From the NCBI GenBank assembly GCA_027257055.1, contig JAPVLO010000870.1, positions 62,001 to 126,000 of the forward strand: a stretch of DNA of 64,000 bases, read 5' to 3'. This DNA is from Cephalopachus bancanus (lineage: Eukaryota; Chordata; Mammalia; Primates; Tarsiidae). Each line of letters opens with the position of its first letter. Position 1 is the stretch's first letter. Shown here in pieces: positions 52,646 through 63,919 of this stretch. The notes beneath the pieces are model-generated. The model searched no databases. It worked only from the letters and a program-made list of their open reading frames with translations, and was not told the DNA's origin. The position numbers and the translations under genes were made by a program.

Positions 52646-52932
52646 GGCTGGGCTCGGTGGCTCAGCCTGTCATCCCAGCACTTTGGGAGGCCGAAGCAAG
52701 TGGATTGCCTGAGCCTGCGGGTTCGAGACCTACCTGGGCAACTTGGCGAGACCGCGTCTCTAGATAAATCCAAAATTAGCTGGGCGCGGTAGTGTGCGCC
52801 TATAGTTCTGGCTACTTGGAAGACTGAGGCGGAAGGATCGCCTGAGCCCAGCAGGCGGAGGCTGCGGTGGCCGGGAGCGTGCCACTGCACTCTAGCCTGG
52901 GTGACAGTGAGACTCCAACTCAAAAAAAAAAA
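52646..52932 (+). mobile_element. Lineage-specific Alu
   Basis: Sense copy. The linker hexamer has mutated (GATAAATC). It keeps GGGTTCGAGACC as B box and ends in A-rich AAAGAAAGAAAG. Confidence 0.88.
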
Positions 52933-55036
52933 GAAAGAAAGAAAGGTGGGAAGGGAGAGAGATGTAGTGGAAGTGGAAGGATGGGATCCATGACACCTGA
53001 GTCCCTTTTGACTCCACTGGCTGCCTCGTCTGCATGACTAGGACTGTATTAAGGTGACACTGATTCCCATGCTGCAGAGACAACTGTGGAGAGGTTGGGG
53101 AAGAGGCAGTCAGTGTTCTGCAGGAGGGTCCCCAGCCTTCCTCTGGGCCCCTTCTCCTGCTACAGCTGGGGAGGCGAGGCCCTGGTGACCATAAGAATAG
53201 CTCATGCAAGGGGCTCTGGCCAGGGGTCTTGTTTGGGTCCTGTTCTGTGCAGAGAGATCTCAGAGGGCCCTGTCCAGCAGCCCTCACTGACCCTCGAGGC
53301 CAAGCCACTTCTGTAATGGCCTAGTATCCAACTAGAAGATGGGTGCAGGAGAGCCAGGAGGAATCCCTGGCCCCTGGGAGCAGTGGGTGGCCAGGCTGCC
53401 CCCCCCGGGGGGCGTTCCAGCACCACACCGCCTCGGGAGGGAGCTGGCCTGCCTCAGACATCTGCCTCCCAGGGCCCCTTCAGTGCTGACGCCTAGAAGT
53501 CTAGATGCTGGGGTGTTGGGAGTGGGATGGGAGAGGTGGAATTCCAGACTTTCATGCAGAAGTCATTTACCTGTAAAGCACATTTACAAATACCACCCCC
53601 CCATGCATTCTTTTTCCATATTACATTTTTTTCCCTCTGCGACTCAAGTCTCTTCCAGCTCTTTTTTCCACTTGGTGCGCCTCTTTCCTGCCGCCCCGTT
53701 GGCCTCCAGGCATGAGCCCCAGGACAGTGCACCCCAGACAGGTCGTGGGCTCACTAGCTCTGGCTAGAGGGGCCCAGCCTGGGGCTTCTGGCAGTTGTGT
53801 GCTGAGCTGTAGACTGGGGGCTCAGACAGGATCCAGCTGCTCCATCAGGGCTCCCTCCAGCGGGCTGCGCCCTGCCCAAGGTTCCTAAATCACTGCTGAA
53901 GGGCCCCTTCCCCCTGAATCTTGGCTGTCCCCAGAACAGTCTTGGTGGGGGCTGCAGCAGCGCCTGCTCTGTCCCCTTAGCAGAAAAAGCAACCTGTCTT
54001 CTGATCGTTGTCTTGCCGGTTGCTGAGGCCCCAGTGCAAGAGCCTGGAAAGCAGACATGGCCACAGGATACTGCTTCATCCAGAGGAATGTTGCATCATT
54101 CTGGCCCTTTGGCCCAGAGAATCAGCACCAGTGCTGGCTGAGGTCAGCCTGCAGCCAAACTGAGACAGTTGGCCAAGTGTGCGCCTTGAGAAGGACTGGA
54201 GGAGGGCACCTGATCAGGGGATGGAGGTCATGCCAGTTTCTGCCCCCTCCTTCCGCGATCAGCAAGTGGAACTGACCACTCGTCCCGTCATTTCCCACAG
54301 AAGCCTCCAGGGGGTGCCCGTGCCACAGCCAGAGCTGTCTGTACTGCGCTCTGCCTCTGACCTCTCCCAGGAAGCGGCTCTGCACCGGGTCCTGTGGCCT
54401 CAGGATAAGCAGAGGGGCTTGACTGAAGCCCACACCTTCTCCACATGACCAGGTGCAGGGGTCGGGGAGCAGTTTGAAACCTTAAGGCCATCCCCCCTCC
54501 CATGGGTCCAGGGTCATCTTCAGCCTCAAAGGCTGGAAGTGAAGGCCAGAGTGACATGACCAGTGACTAAAACCCAGGTCCTTGGACTCCCTGTCCAGTG
54601 CTCTTTCCTGTGCACCTGAGTTAAAAGAGAAAGCATGGGTGTGTGGATTTGTGGTCTTGATCAAGAGGCCTTTCTGTCACATGACAGATGCTGGAGCCTG
54701 AATGGCTCAGCTTGAAGGCCTTTGGAAAAACAGTGTCCCAACGCCCTCTTGACTTCGGTTTCTGCTGCCTCTCCAGGCTCGAGGCTATCAGACTGTCTGC
54801 AGAGAAGAAAGCTCTCGAAGGAAGGAGAACAGTCTGGGAGAAGCCTCCCACTGCCCCTTATTCTCCAGCAAGCGGGCTTTGATTATCTCAATGTCATCCC
54901 TCCCCCGGTCATTCGGGTCACTCCATTCCTGGGGTAGCTTGTGACACTACAAGGAACTTACCCTCAACTCAAAAGCATTTGCTTGAAACACACTCAAAGA
55001 GGACCCAGTTGTCTCTTCTAGAAGGTAGCCCCAAGG
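52933..55036. other. Intergenic sequence, unclassified
   Basis: Moderately GC-rich, with a C/G-rich dyad at about 53399-53413. A MIR-like inverted tail lies near 54545-54605. No gene recognised. Confidence 0.4.
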
Positions 55037-55053
55037 CATGGGGACTTTTCTTT

Positions 55054-55363
55054 TCTTTTTTTTTTTTTTTTTTGAGTTGGAGTCTCACTCCGTTGCCCAG
55101 ACTGGAGTGCAGTGGCATGCTCCCAGCCACTGCAACCTCGACCCGCTGGGCTCCGGCGATCCTTCTGCCTCAGCCTTCCGAGTAGCCGGAATTACAGGCA
55201 TGCACTACCACGCCTGGCTGATTTTTTTTTTTTTTTGGATTTATTGTAGAGATGAGGTCTCGCCAAGTTGCCTGGGCGGGTCTCGAACCTGCGGGCTCAG
55301 GTAATCCACTCACCTCAGCCTCACAAAGCACTGGGATTACAGGCTGAGCCACTGAACCTGGCC
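55054..55363 (-). mobile_element. Lineage-specific Alu with a perfect 17-bp duplication
   Basis: Full-length antisense copy. CATGGGGACTTTTCTTT at 55037-55053 recurs exactly at 55364-55380, which marks it as one of the youngest insertions here. Confidence 0.93.
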
Positions 55364-55679
55364 CATGGGGACTTTTCTTTGAGTCCTTTCCCCGATGCTG
55401 GGGCCACTAGTGGCTCTTTGTCCGAAGGAAACACTTACAGTGAAGCCTTGCTACCATCCCCAGAATCCGCCCCCACCCCTGCATTACCAGGGCAAGTCTT
55501 CCAGCAAATCAAGTTGTCAGACGAACGAAGGAGACACAGCCTGGGAGAGTCTCGCAGAGGCACCTGGGGGGTGGAGGGACTCCAGCTTCGGGGCCATCCC
55601 TGGCTCTCGAAGGAGGGCTGGGAGGCTCGATGGAATAGCTGGGTCTCCCTTGCAGATAGAGTTTGCCAATGGTTTCGTC

Positions 55680-55840
55680 ACTGGCACCCTTATCCATCCC
55701 AGCAATCCATCCATCCAGTCGGGGGCACGGTTGCTTCCCTCGGAGGTTGCCGGGCAGACTTGAGAGCCGCAGTGGCCAGGAGGGCCTGTCCCATCTCCCC
55801 TGTCCAGCCCTGCCTGGGCGCTTCCCCTGGTTGCCAAGGC
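55680..55840 (+). repeat. Local duplication, copy 1
   Basis: About 160 bases similar to 57190-57350: CCATCCATCCAGTC, GGTTGCTTCCCTCGGAGGTTGC, GGGCAGACTTGAGAGC and GGAGGGCCTGTCCC. It is not a known transposon family to me. Confidence 0.65.
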
Positions 55841-56293
55841 CCCATGACGAGAGGCAGGATTTGTCCAGGGCAGCAGAACTGGAGCGAGGGTACCATCCCC
55901 TTCTTACAGGCCAGCTGCCACCTCTGAGAACCGTGCCCAGTTGGGGAATCGGTGCTGTCTAGGAACAAATTCCTGGAAGACAAGGGATTTAGCACCTCAC
56001 CTCTTCTCTCATGCGTAGATAGGCACACTGATGTTTCCGTTGAAGGAGTGGGGAGACCGGAGTGCCAGCCCCTGCCCTGAGCAGCCCAAGTCTCAGGGCA
56101 TCACCCAGATGCCTCTTGCCATGTCCGTATTTGGACTCTGCTTGGTTGCATGGGAGGGGGCGGTACTTGGGGTTGTGCCCTGTTGCCCAGTCTAGCTGCT
56201 TCCTTGTGTCGACTCCTGACTCACACCTCAGGGGTCCACCCTATGTGTGGGACAGGACTGTGTGTGACCCCTGACATAGCACACCCACTCTTG

Positions 56294-56299
56294 CGTGCG

Positions 56300-56351
<52 letters not shown>
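56294..56351. repeat. (GC)n-(AC)n microsatellite
   Basis: An alternating GC tract at about 56296-56308 runs into about 21 AC units, all alternating purine-pyrimidine. Confidence 0.92.
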
Positions 56352-56352
<1 letters not shown>

Positions 56353-57189
56353 AGACAAGTCCAGCGCTCACGCCCTTGGGCTGCATCTCATCCGTGTGCA
56401 GCAGTGTTTTACTCCTTTGCCCACCCAGTCCTGGCACCCAGCTCCCTCTTCTGCACCCTTTGGGAGTCATCCTATTTTTCTGACATAAGCCCTTGTCATT
56501 TTGGGGCCTGGAGCTAGGCTGCAGTGTGGGCAGGCCCAGCTTGTCTGCCCCTCCCGTGGTGATCACTCCAAGTCTGTGGAAGTGGCAAGCCCCTCCAAGC
56601 TGCGCCGGGACAGCCAAGGAAGGCAGGGCTCTGCCAGCCTGGGGTGGGCAGGCGGGCAACTGAGGACCCCAGGAGGGGGTGACACTCAGGGCCCAGAGAG
56701 GGCCACCAGGGCAGATGCTGCTGCAGGCCCATGCCTGCTGGGTCCTGCTGAGCTTCAAGCAGGAGGAGGCATGGGTTGGGTCTCTCTACCTGGACACACC
56801 TTCCTTCTCGTGGTTTCCCCTTCCTTCCCTTTTGGTGCAGGGGGAGTGCAGTGCAGAGGGACTGGGCTGTGTCCCCGAGCCAAGGGGAGATGGGACTTCA
56901 GGTGCCTCCCATGGGGAGCCAAGGAGGGGAGGGGGAAGGGGAGAATTCTACAAAACTTTCTTGGGGCTAGTCTCCTGTCTGGGAGGCAGAGCACGTCCTG
57001 TGGGGTGACAGGGCGCCCCCTCCTGCCGCTCCTGTCTCCACCTGTCTCATCCCGCTCGGCATTTGCGTCAGTGTCTGCCGCCTCCCCCTCGCCCTCCCGC
57101 ACGGGAATGTGCGTGCATCAGCCCAAGTCAGCGTCAGCTCCAGCTCCCTCTGATGACACCAGGTGCAGAGCACACAGGCCCCCCCACAG

Positions 57190-57350
57190 CCACTTCATTG
57201 GCTCCTTGCTTCCATCCATCCAATCAGGACCAGAGCTGCTTCCCTAGGAAGTTGCTGGGCAGCCTTGAGAGCACAGTGGCAGGGAGGGCCGTCCCGTCTG
57301 TCCCCCCCCCCCCCGTCCAACCCTGCCAGGAGCCCTTCCCCTCACTGCCC
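57190..57350 (+). repeat. Local duplication, copy 2
   Basis: Matches 55680-55840 in order: CCATCCATCCAATC, GAGCTGCTTCCCTAGGAAGTTGC, GGGCAGCCTTGAGAGC and GGGAGGGCCGTCCC. It has a poly-C run at 57302-57315 that is absent from copy 1. Confidence 0.65.
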
Positions 57351-59130
57351 TCTTTGCCAGTTCTCAGGTGGGCCCAGGTGTCTGAGGTGGCCTAGCCTGC
57401 TCAGGAGTTGCACTTTGGGGGCCGTGTTGACCACGCACTGGCTGTTCTGACCAGAGACACCCTCACACGGCTGTCAAGACACCCATGCCATGGGATGGGA
57501 AATCCCAGAGAGGGCACGTGCTCCAGCTTGGGAGTGTCCTGCCAGGAGGAGGCCCAGTGGCAAGGTCCACAGGCTTGGTGACTCAGTGCCACTTCACAGA
57601 TGAGGGGACCTAGGCTTAGAGAGGGGATGTCACAGCCACGTGAGGAGGCTTAGGGAAGAGAAGCAGAGATGTCAGCAGAGGCCACAGCAGCATGTGCTCT
57701 TGGACTAGCCAGTCTCTGTTGAAGTCAGTGCTGATAGGCCAGGGTGTCCTAGTAGGCTTCGAAATAAGCCCGATTTCCCAGAGGAAGAGGAGGACTGGTG
57801 AGCAGGAGGTGGCTGGAGATTGAGCATCTGCTCTTCACCTTCTCAGTGGGGTGAGTGGGAAGGCTTGTGCCTGAGATCCTAGATTCAGCAAACATTCCAG
57901 AAGAAACAGAGAAACCACTGTGACTGGAGTCTTGCACTTAATCCCTGACTGTGCATCCGTGGTGCCCTCCTGGCACAGGGGTCGCCCTTCATGAAGGACC
58001 GCCAGCCTTGTTCTCACTTCCCAGAGGAAGGCAATGTTCTCATCAGAGGGCCAGCAACCGTCCACGGACCGGGTCTTCCGGCAGCGTCGCCAGGACTGGG
58101 TGCTGCCAAAGGAAGGTGGGAGGCCCGCACACATGCCCTGGAGGTTTCACCCAAGGTTGCCCGAATTTATTTCTGCCGGCAACTGCTCTGAACACCGAGA
58201 GCAGGCTCAGGGCAGCAGCTGTGGGTCCCCGAGGATTGATCTGCCGAGACTATCTCTGACCTGATACCCAGGTAGCCGGGACCCTGTGCCCTGCCTCCCT
58301 TATACAAGAGCAGAAGTCGGCATCCCACCTCCACACCTGCAGAATGACCAGTCCCTGTGCCGCGCCCTTCAGACTTCCTGGACGTGGACAGGAAGCTGTC
58401 CTTGTGCCTGGGAGTCCTGACCTCTGTGTACAGATCCATCTCACTGGGGAGCCCGAAGAGGGAGGGGGTTGAGGGACCAGAGAGGCTGTGGGGGATGGGA
58501 GGATCCTCCCAACCTGTTCAGTGTCTCTGCCCTCCTCAAGCAGGGAGAGGAGGCGTCAGCAGGCCTTGTGTCCCTCCTGTCCCCCGTCTGTCCTACTGTG
58601 CCCCTTACACATTCTGGTGGAGAAGATTTCTCCTGCTTGGGGGTGCCGCAGTCACCACAGCTGCTGCTGCTACTTCTGGCGCTGATCGGGCCGGATTCGT
58701 CCCCTGCGCTCCGCTCCCCTCCTTTCCCCACCCTGAGTTTGCGGAAAAAGAGGAAGAAAGCCAGGGAGGAGGCCGAGGCTGCAGCACCACGCCCCGTAGA
58801 ACAGCCAGCAGGGTGCAGCAGGCACCGCACGGCATTGCCCTGGAGGCCCAGGGCCTGGCTCTGGCGGTGGCTGGGATTTTCTCCCCTAGAGAGAGAATTC
58901 TCTGCATCCCTGCACTCTGCTCACCTCCCCGTCCCTCCTGGGCACGGCTCACCTGCCCTCAGCTCCTGAGATCAATCTCTGGCCACCCAGGCAGCCTCTG
59001 TCCCCATTTCATTTGGTGACACCGCTGTTGGCTTCACCTGGATCACACACACACAGTACACGTTCATGAGCCATACGTCAGAAACACACGGAGGAGCCAT
59101 TGTTTTGGTGTCTATCCTTCTAGATGTATC
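57351..59130. other. Intergenic sequence, unclassified
   Basis: Contains a MIR-like inverted tail at about 57590-57650 (CTTCACAGATGAGGGGACC). ORFs of 166 and 220 codons overlap at 58357-59019 but have no recognisable domain. Confidence 0.4.
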
Positions 59131-59147
59131 TTTCCCTGTGTATTTCT

Positions 59148-59378
59148 TTTTTTTTTTTCAGTTGGAGTCCCACTCCGTCGCCCATACTGGAGTGCAGTGG
59201 CCGCTCCCGGCCACCGCAGCCTCGACCTGCTGGGCTCCGGCGATCCTTCTGCCTCAGCCTTCCAAGTAGCTGGAACTACAGGCGCGCGCTACCATGCCCG
59301 GCTAATTTTTTGATTTATTGTAGAGATGAGGGCTTGCCAAGTTGCCCAGGCGGGTCTCTATCCCGTGGGCTCAGGCAA
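59148..59378 (-). mobile_element. 5'-truncated lineage-specific Alu, antisense
   Basis: Lacks the first part of the left arm. TTTCCCTGTGTATTTCT at 59131-59147 recurs with one change at 59379-59395, so it was truncated when it inserted. Confidence 0.9.
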
Positions 59379-59399
59379 TTTCTCTGTGTATTTCTATGT

Positions 59400-59780
59400 G
59401 AATGTGTGTTGACTTAAGTGACACCATCCTACACAACCTGTTTCACGAGCTACTTTCCACTTAGTGATGTGTGGAAATCACACTGTACATGAAGGCATGT
59501 TCAAGACCACATACCTCCAAATCATTTGTCATAGCTGAATAATATTTGCTTCAGTGGGTGACACATAGTATGTTTAAATACCACTGTTGGGCATTTAGAT
59601 TATTACAGAATGCTCACCATCATACCCAACCCTGATGTGACTCCTGCTTGTATATGTTTTGTCCGGTGTGTGCAGCGTCTTTTTCAGACTGGTTTGCCGT
59701 GAGGGGAACTGCTGGATCAACTGGCTTGCCCTTATAGCTTTTGATACGTACAGAGATTTGTCCTGCATGAAAGATGCCCT
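59400..59780 (-). mobile_element. Old LINE fragment (L1M/HAL1-like), antisense
   Basis: GTCATAGCTGAATAATATTTGC, GGGCATTTAGATTATTACAGAATG and GGGGAACTGCTGGATCAACTGG are inverted LINE 3' text. Confidence 0.55.
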
Positions 59781-60135
59781 GTTTACTTCCTCCAGCAACA
59801 GCACATGAGTGTCGTCCAGGAATCCCCTCCCAGAGGCGTCTATCTCACATCCTCTAAGGATGCTCATATCTGCAGCGAGGGTCTTCCCAGCTCCGTGGAG
59901 TGAAGGGACATTCTGCCTTGCTCTCTGTGGAGGACCAGACAAGGAATGGGGATAGTAGGTCTGGGAGGGACCTGGGTCCCAGGATACGTAGTCAGTGCAG
60001 TAGTCATGGGGTGCCTGGGCCCTGTCTTTATTGAAGAAGGGAGAGTGATGGGGCTTGTCTGGAAGACTTGGGTGCACAGGTCTGTGCCTGAGTGTGGGGG
60101 TGAGGGGAGGGGAGCGGCTAGTAAGAGCAAGGTTG

Positions 60136-60436
60136 GGCCGGGCTCGGTGGCTCAGCCTGTAATCCCAGCGCTTTGGGAGGCCAAGGTGAGTGGATTGCCT
60201 GAGCCCGCAGGTTCGAGACCCGCCTGGGCAACTTGGTGGGCAACTCATTTCCACAATAAATCAAAAAAATGAGCCGTGTGTGGTAGCGCGCGCCTGTAGT
60301 TCCAGCTACTTGGGAGGCTGAGGCGGAAGGATCACCGGAGCCCAGCAGGTCGAGGCTGCGGTGGCCGGGAGCGGCCACTGCACTCCAGTCTGGGTGACCG
60401 AGTGAGACTCCGACTCAAAAAAAAAAAAAAAAAAAA
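60136..60436 (+). mobile_element. Lineage-specific Alu
   Basis: Sense copy with AATAAA at 60255-60260, B box CAGGTTCGAGACCC and a pure A tail of about 20. AGAGCAAGG at 60124-60132 recurs at 60437-60445. Confidence 0.92.
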
Positions 60437-60445
60437 GAGCAAGGC

Positions 60446-62309
60446 TGACCTGGACGTGCCAGGCCCTGAAGGAGACACAGGGCTTAGCTCAGCGGGAGTA
60501 GGGAGGGCATTCCAGGTGGGGGATCAGCATAAGCCCTTTGGCATTTCCTTGGCAGGGCCACCTTCCAGGGCCACCTTCCAGGGGCTCTGAGGCACACGGT
60601 GTTGACACTGGGGAGAAAGCAGCTGTCAGGGGACTGGTGAGCTTGACCCAGTCATAGAAGCAACAGGGAACCCTCAGGCACCTACTGAGAATCCAGGGTC
60701 CATGTGGCCAAGTGGGATTATGTGGAACTGGGGAGGTCCCAAGTGATCATGGCCAGACCAAGGCTCCGGGAGGGAGCAGCTAGCTCTCCAGCTGGGACAC
60801 AGATTCATCCCATTCAGGGCTCTTCATCCCAAAGAGCTGCCTCTCTCTGTGTCCTATGGAAGGACTTGACTTTGGCAGAGATCCTCCTGACTCGTTGAGA
60901 TTTATTGTCCCATCAAAAAAGAAATTTGACTTGTGAAACACTGCCAGGTCTGAGGGAAAGGAGAAATGCAAAAGCACCAGACCTGGTCTCTGTCTGGGAG
61001 GCGGAACAGTAAACCCTGTGGCTTCTGACTCGGATCCATCTTGACTCTGGGAGTGGCTTATTTGGTTCTCACTTGGCAGGAAACTAGGCAACATGGCCAT
61101 TGGGCTTGTCAAGGGGGACTGCTGAGTCTCTGGGTTGGTACCAGGCCTGGGATGGAGTCCACACCCAGCGCTGTGGATGAGCGGCTTGCCACATTCATGT
61201 TTGGTCCCTGAGGCCTTGAAAACGAGGATGTCTTTGATGTGCCCCAGACAAAATTAGTGATGCCATCAAGTGTGACCTAGCAAGGTTCGAAGCAGCCTAA
61301 AGACCAAGTAGTATGAGGACATCCTCCTCTGGCAGGGTTCATGGGCACAACCAGTCCTGTGGACAAACCCGAGAGGTCATACTTGCTGGTCGGGGCACTC
61401 TAAAGCCACTGGGACGGGGACAGTTGGGCCTATGCGGTCTTAGAATCACCTGCAGAATGAGCGCCACTCAACAGAACTGTGACGTGGCAGCCTTGGTACA
61501 GTGCTGGACACGTGGAGCCCCGTTCACAGTGATGAGGTGCCATTCCTGGCATGCAGCGGGCCTGGGCCGCCTGGGCTGCTCGTTCAGTACAGTTTATGGA
61601 AGACCCAGCCCTTGCTGACGTGGTGAATTTGGTTTGCTTTCACCCCTGGCCCTGCCCGTTTTACTGTGCCCCGACCTCCACGGAAACACGTCCGGGCCCT
61701 GCCAGTAGGCAGCAGTGCCAAACTGGTCAGAGTCTAGCCTAGGGGACGGTGGGCCCTGGAGAGGGAGGCTGCCGCAGTGGGAACGGGCACTGCTTCGTGT
61801 CGTGCCCACATGCCTGAGCTCCCTGGCCCTCTCCTGAGGCCCGAGGGCTTGGCTGTAGCCACTCATGGCAGTGACCAGTCCAGACCCACAGCCTGGGTCT
61901 TCTGTTTCCCTGCAGCTCTGGGATGCTCACAGCATGGAGAGCTGGCTTCCTTGGCCCAGCCCCGCCTCTGGGCCGATGGTCTTCAGAGACCACCACAGCC
62001 TAGCCCTCCTGCAAGCCGGAGGGGAGAGGAAGGGGAAGGGCAGGGCCAGAAGACAGAGGGAAAGAGAAAAGGCAGAAGATGCGGCAGGTGTAGACCAGAA
62101 ACCACCTTCGCCTGGTCCCCAAGGGCCACTAGGGGCTGGCACTAGGACCCTAGGTGGGCCCAATCCCAGAACGAGATGGGGCTGCACGCCTCAGACCATT
62201 CTTGTGCTGACTGGTGACCACCGACTGCCTTTCTCCCAGCAGAGACTGGCTGAGAGTCACTGCTCCTTGGCACCTGGCCAGGTGGTGCCAGGCACTTGCA
62301 GGAACATTG
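60446..62309. other. Intergenic sequence upstream of ZNF185
   Basis: No exon or repeat recognised apart from a two-copy tandem CAGGGCCACCTTC at about 60554-60580. Confidence 0.4.
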
Positions 62310-62440
62310 GTGCATTGTCCTCACAGCAATCGTGAAAGGTAGACGTTTTTCACTACCATCTTACAAATGAGAAAACTGAGGCAGCCCAGAGAGTTTAGTC
62401 GACCTGCCCAAGGCCTGTCAGGCAACTACTAAGGGGTGAA
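62310..62440 (-). mobile_element. MIR SINE, antisense
   Basis: TTGTCCTCACAGCAATCG, CATCTTACAAATGAGAAAACTGAGG and GACCTGCCCAAGGCC. Confidence 0.7.
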
Positions 62441-62627
62441 AATGATGGTCTGACACCAAAGCTGCTGATCCCCCACCCCACCCCTCCTCCAGGCCACCAG
62501 CCTGCCCTGAAGGTGGCACTGCAGAGGCTCCCTGGCTGCCAGCTCTGTCTCCACAGTCTCCGCTTGCAGCCTGGTTGCTAGTGCTCTGTAAGAGGGTTCA
62601 TGTTCTGTCCTTATCAGAAGTCAACCT

Positions 62628-62935
62628 GGCCGGGCTCGGTGGCTCAGTGGCTCAGCCTGTAATCCCGCGCTTTGGGAGGCCGAGGTGAGTGGATTGCCTG
62701 AGCCCGCGGGTTCGAGAACTGCCTAGGCAACTTGGCAAGACCTCATCTCTACAATAAATCAAAAAATCAGCCGGGCATGGTAGCGCGTGCCTGTAGTTCC
62801 AGCTGCTTGAAAGGCTGAGGCGGAAGGATCGCCGGAGCCCAGCAGGTCGAGGCTGCAGTGGCCGGGAGCAGCCACTGCACTCCAGTCTGGGCGACAGAGT
62901 GAGACTCCAACTCAAAAAAAAAAATAAAATAAAAT
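62628..62935 (+). mobile_element. Lineage-specific Alu just upstream of ZNF185
   Basis: Sense copy with AATAAA at 62753-62758 and a small duplication in the A-box region (GGTGGCTCAGTGGCTCAGCC). The tail AAAATAAAATAAAATC is followed by the ZNF185 5' flank. TCAACCTG and TCACCCTG may be the target duplication. Confidence 0.9.
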
Positions 62936-63238
62936 CACCCTGAACAGATAGTCCCTGGAAGCCTCCGAATTCCACATTCTCCAGGGCTGCCACTCTGGGT
63001 AGACAGGTGACTCTGTCCCCAGGCAGTGGCTTTGCTCCCTGGCCTCTGTCCGTAGCTGGACTGCTACCACCTCTTGCCACTCCCACGCCCAAGGCAAAGT
63101 CCAGATGAGCTTGGTGTGCCAGGGAGCACATGGTGGCCCCCTAGCTGTTACAAATAGGTGAAGTGACCAACAAGTGCTTGCCATTGTCTCCAGCAGCCCT
63201 GCGGAATCCTCTGAGAAGCCACCTGCAAACCAGTCACC
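62936..63238 (+). promoter_or_regulatory. ZNF185: Immediate 5' flank of ZNF185
   Basis: Either the proximal promoter and 5' UTR, or the end of an intron: TTGCCATTGTCTCCAG ends at 63193 and resembles an acceptor. No TATA box or CpG island is present here, unlike at 47.4 kb. Confidence 0.4.
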
Positions 63239-63272
63239 ATGAGTATCTCAGCTCTGGGAGACGGCACCAAAG
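63239..63272 (+). CDS. ZNF185: ZNF185 first coding exon
   Basis: ZNF185 is a LIM-domain protein that associates with actin through its N-terminal part and is expressed in epithelia. This exon starts at ATG 63239 in a good context (CACCATGA), reads MSISALGDGTK plus one base of the next codon, and ends at AAAG|GTGAGA. The match to the known ZNF185 N-terminus and the splice phase into the next two exons make the identification firm. A pyrimidine-rich acceptor-like site (TTGTCTCCAG) ends at 63193, so the 5' UTR may be spliced to an upstream exon; otherwise transcription starts close by. Confidence 0.93.
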
Positions 63273-63368
63273 GTGAGACCCAGACTCCACTTGGGAGCTG
63301 CCTCCTTCCAGGCCTGCGCCCACCCCGAGCGCCACAAGCACCGGGAGCAACAAAGGGAGAGCCTCATT

Positions 63369-63399
63369 GGGAGGGTGGGGTGGGGTGGGGGTGCCGGGG
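63369..63399 (+). other. G-quadruplex motif in ZNF185 intron 1
   Basis: Six G-runs of three to five with one-base spacers, then TGCC and GGGG, 37 bases before the second coding exon. Confidence 0.75.
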
Positions 63400-63410
63400 T
63401 CCCCTTCTGA

Positions 63411-63560
<150 letters not shown>

Positions 63561-63710
63561 TAGGTCCGCAAGGCCCAAGGGCCACTGCCGTGGGCGGAGG
63601 GGAGGGCGCAGCATGGGACAGGCACCAGCAAGGTCGGAGCGGGAATATGACCACAGGCCGCGAAAGGAGGAGGAGACGAGGCCACCCTGCTTTCCTTTCT
63701 CTTTTCCCAG

Positions 63711-63776
63711 AGAGCTGCCCAAGGGCCGCAGTCGTGCCATATCCTTTTCATCAGCTGGGGAGGTCCCAAAGGCCAG
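63711..63776 (+). CDS. ZNF185: ZNF185 third coding exon
   Basis: This exon is 66 bases, with acceptor CTTTTCCCAG and donor CAG|GTAAGA. It completes the split ATA codon and reads ELPKGRSRAISFSSAGEVPKA plus two bases of the next codon. The arginine/serine-rich RSRAISFSS stretch resembles a basophilic-kinase target site, but that is inference. The rest of the gene continues past base 64000. Confidence 0.93.
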
Positions 63777-63919
63777 GTAAGACATGGAACTCAGGTGGCC
63801 GGTAGGTGGGCCCCAGGGACTGCCCTGAAACATAGGGCCAGCCCTGCAGCAGGGAGAGGTGGGCAGTCCACAGGGGGCATGAGAGGTCTGCAGTGAGTCA
63901 TTTGAAAGTCTCTGGAAAG

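Noticed and set aside
53399..53413. CCCCCCCGGGGGGCG dyad
   Set aside because: A short GC palindrome expected in GC-rich DNA; nothing else supports a function.
56501..57247. 248-codon sense ORF
   Set aside because: It runs into the duplicated repeat, is overlapped by other ORFs of similar length and shows no family features.
59595..60254. 219-codon antisense ORF
   Set aside because: Its start lies in an Alu and its end in an old LINE; a chance fusion of repeats.
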